Of a stretch of DNA of 64,000 nucleotides, positions 62,328 through 64,000 are shown in pieces. The DNA lies in NCBI RefSeq assembly GCF_900104485.1, contig NZ_FMXQ01000002.1:434001-498000 (forward strand). Reading direction: 5' to 3'. The stretch is from Bauldia litoralis. GTDB taxonomy: Bacteria; Pseudomonadota; Alphaproteobacteria; Rhizobiales; Kaistiaceae. The notes below the pieces were generated by a model. It saw nothing but the letters and a program-made list of their open reading frames with translations. It was not told the origin of the DNA and ran no database searches. Position numbers and translations under genes: made by a program. Each line of letters starts with the position of its first letter. Position 1 is the first letter of the stretch.

Positions 62328-63590
62328 TCACCCCGTCTGTCCTTGTCGCGCGCGTGCCAAGAGCAGCGCCTTCTCCCGCGCATTCTGCGTCAGCTCCGCC
62401 CCGCGCAGGAATTCCGCCCGGGCCTCGTCGAGGCGGCCAAGCTTCTCCAGCATGTCACCGCGCACGCTCGGCAGCAGGTGATAATTCTTCAGGGTCGCCT
62501 CGTTGGAAAGCGGCTCGAGATGGGCAAGTCCCGCCGCCGGCCCGAAGGCGAAGCCGATCGCCACCGCGCGGTTCAGTTCGACCACCGGCGACGGCGTCAG
62601 TTGGGCCAGCGCCTCGTAGAGCGCCGCGATCCGCACCCAGTCGGTCTCCTCCGCCTCGCCCGCCCGGGCATGGCAGGCCGCGATCGCCGCCTGCAGGCGA
62701 TAGGGACCGGCCGCCTCGCCCAGCGCATCGGCCCGCGCCAGCGCCGCCAGCCCCCGGCGGATCAGCAGGTGGTCCCATTGCCCCCGGTTCTGGTCGAGCA
62801 GCAGCACCGGCGCGCCGTTGGCGTCGGTCCGCGCCGCGAAGCGCGACGCCTGAATCTCCATCAAGGCGACAAGCCCATGCACTTCCGGCTCGCCCGGCGC
62901 CAGTTCCGCCAGGATCCGGCCGAGCCGCATCGCTTCCTCGCAAAGCTGCGGGCGGATCCAGTCGTCGCCGCTGGTCGCCGCATAGCCCTCGTTGAAGATC
63001 AGGTAGATGACTTCGAGCACCGAGGGCAGCCGCTGCCCGAGCTCGGCGCCATGCGGCACCTCGAAGGACACCCCCGCATCGGCCAGCGTCCGCTTGGCCC
63101 GCACGATCCGCTGCGCCATGGTCGGCTCGGCGACCAGGAAGGCCCTGGCGATCTCGCCGGTGGTCAGGCCGCCGAGCAGCCGCAGCGCCAGCGCCGCCCG
63201 CGCCTCGGTCGAAAGCAGCGGATGGCAGGCGGTGAACATCAGGCTGAGCAGGTCGTCGCCGATCTGGTCGTCGAGCCCCGCGTCGGGATCGGGCGCCGCG
63301 TCCTGCGCCGCCTCGAGGTCGGCGACGATGTCCTGCGCCTTGCCCGCCGCCATCCGGGTGTGGCGGATGCGATCGATCGCCCGGCGCTTGGCAGTGGCCA
63401 TCAGCCAGGCCCCCGGATTGTCCGGAATGCCCACCTTCGGCCAGCGCTCCAGCGCGGCAACCAGCGCGTCCTGCGCCACTTCCTCGGCCAGCCCCACGTC
63501 ACGCACCATCCGCACGAGACTGGCCACGAGCCGGGCCGCCTCGATCCTCCAGACAGCGTCGATCGTCCGCCGGATATCGGTGGTTGTCAT
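62328..63590 (-). CDS. ECF sigma factor with C-terminal TPR-like extension (ECF42 type)
   Basis: A 420-residue sigma factor, more than twice the usual ECF length. Region 2 appears as WRIEAARLVASLVRMVRDVG, AEEVAQDALVAALERWP and NPGAWLMATAKRRAIDRIRH; region 4 as STEARAALALRLLGGLTTGE and EPTMAQRIVRAKRTL. Residues ~190-420 are helical repeats (LPSVLEVIYLIFNEGYAATS; VELNRAVAIGFAFGPAAGL), the hallmark of ECF42/DUF6596. Such sigmas lack an anti-sigma and are often beside YCII/DGPF or VOC genes; here the upstream gene is a VOC protein. The regulon is unknown. ATG 63590 or GTG 63596 may start it. Confidence 0.9.
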   Translation of the reverse strand: MTTTDIRRTIDAVWRIEAARLVASLVRMVRDVGLAEEVAQDALVAALERWPKVGIPDNPGAWLMATAKRRAIDRIRHTRMAAGKAQDIVADLEAAQDAAPDPDAGLDDQIGDDLLSLMFTACHPLLSTEARAALALRLLGGLTTGEIARAFLVAEPTMAQRIVRAKRTLADAGVSFEVPHGAELGQRLPSVLEVIYLIFNEGYAATSGDDWIRPQLCEEAMRLGRILAELAPGEPEVHGLVALMEIQASRFAARTDANGAPVLLLDQNRGQWDHLLIRRGLAALARADALGEAAGPYRLQAAIAACHARAGEAEETDWVRIAALYEALAQLTPSPVVELNRAVAIGFAFGPAAGLAHLEPLSNEATLKNYHLLPSVRGDMLEKLGRLDEARAEFLRGAELTQNAREKALLLARARQGQTG

Positions 63591-63658
63591 GCCCACCGAT
63601 ATCCCACTTCCGATTCACCCGTGCAAGCGATCGCCTGCCCCCGGAGACCGCCGTGCGA

Positions 63659-64000
63659 TCAGGACGACGGTTCACCGGCATTGACCATCCACCGGGCGCC
63701 GAACTTGTCGACAAGCATGCCGAACCCGGCCGAAAAGAAGGTTGGCGAAAACGGCATCTTGACCGTGCCGCCTTCGGCCAGCGCATCGAAAATCCGCTTC
63801 CCTTCGTCGGCGTCGGCGAATTGCAGCGATACGTAGACGCTCTGCATCGGCTCCTGGTGATCGGGCGGAGAATCCGAGCCCATCAGGATATCCTCGCCGA
63901 GGTCGAGAGCGGCATGCATCACCTTGTCGACCCACTCGGCCGGCACATAGGCCTCGGCCTCGGTGCCGCGGTGCTTCATCATCGCGGTGATCTTGCCGCC
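63659..64000 (-). CDS. VOC / PhnB-like protein (C-terminal part)
   Basis: The last 113 residues of a vicinal-oxygen-chelate-fold protein whose start lies past the right edge. Visible are GGKITAMMKHRGTEAEAYVP, the metal-fold strand segments LDLGEDILMGSDSPPDHQ and YVSLQFADADEGKRIFDALA, a TVKMPFSPTFFSAGFGMLVD and the closing FGARWMVNAGEP, all typical of PhnB-like VOC proteins. Truncated only by the window. It precedes the ECF42 sigma gene on the same strand, a common pairing. Confidence 0.82.
   Translation of the reverse strand, partial: GGKITAMMKHRGTEAEAYVPAEWVDKVMHAALDLGEDILMGSDSPPDHQEPMQSVYVSLQFADADEGKRIFDALAEGGTVKMPFSPTFFSAGFGMLVDKFGARWMVNAGEPSS

Overview
The window looks like chromosome of a high-GC alphaproteobacterium of the Hyphomicrobiales (Rhizobiales) type. 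This is inferred from the NepR/EcfG/PhyR general stress response (GSR) module, HWE-family histidine kinases, a perfect CtrA-type box before minCDE, a GTTC-N7-GTTC (alphaproteobacterial LexA) box before ssb, and Ku plus a PE-LIG-POL LigD. I see no phage, transposase or CRISPR array. Almost every gene has the same GC-rich third-position bias, so most of the window reads as resident chromosome.

Layout. 1-6.7 kb: partial glmU, ccdA, then a tightly overlapping + strand run (6-phosphofructokinase II, an APH/P-loop kinase-like protein, DUF2269, SDR-DoxX, DCC protein). 6.7-7.2 kb: intergenic, with a candidate small structured RNA. 7.2-18.9 kb: GABA and putrescine catabolism. It holds gabD and a LysR regulator followed by an ydcSTUV-type ABC transporter ending in patD, with DUF2182, DUF899 and a regulator/beta-propeller pair in between. 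19.2-21.6 kb: an RTX-tailed GH16 glycanase, tRNA-Lys(TTT), a DUF4864 protein. 21.6-30.2 kb: a GSR island (ecfG, nepR, phyR, csbD, two HWE kinases, two single-domain receivers, a Crp/Fnr regulator, a PRC-barrel protein, DUF1328). 30.3-34.6 kb: tgt-queA, two cyclophilins, coaD. 34.7-35.6 kb: two small exported proteins behind a dense regulatory region. 35.9-42.5 kb: DUF1801/SRPBCC/ArsR cluster, gyrA, small membrane proteins. 43-44.8 kb: minCDE. 45.2-50.9 kb: ion transport (TrkH, putative Mn exporter, MarC, CDF). 51-54.9 kb: a 997-residue repeat protein and a CHASE3 protein. 54.9-57.4 kb: mug, ssb, AAC(3), DUF1344. 57.4-61.7 kb: ligD, a membrane protein, ku. 61.9-64 kb: cytochrome c, an ECF42-type sigma factor, a VOC protein.

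How it works together. The strongest theme is the general stress response. Motifs of the form GGAAC-N16/17-(C/T/G)GTT, the known EcfG promoter, lie before phyR, csbD, both HWE kinases and the PRC-barrel gene, and also outside the island before the ku(-ligD) end-joining genes and before a small exported protein. The sigma factor therefore appears to control its own signalling proteins, envelope and small stress proteins, and DNA end joining. Other regulatory sites read directly from the sequence are a perfect FNR/FixK box before a 33-residue membrane protein, two CRP-like palindromes at 34.8 kb, a repeated AT-rich box before the manganese-exporter homologue, a CtrA box and an SOS box. Three enzymes carry unusual active-site substitutions (Tgt, Mug and GyrA). 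All names are from sequence reading only; no database search was possible.
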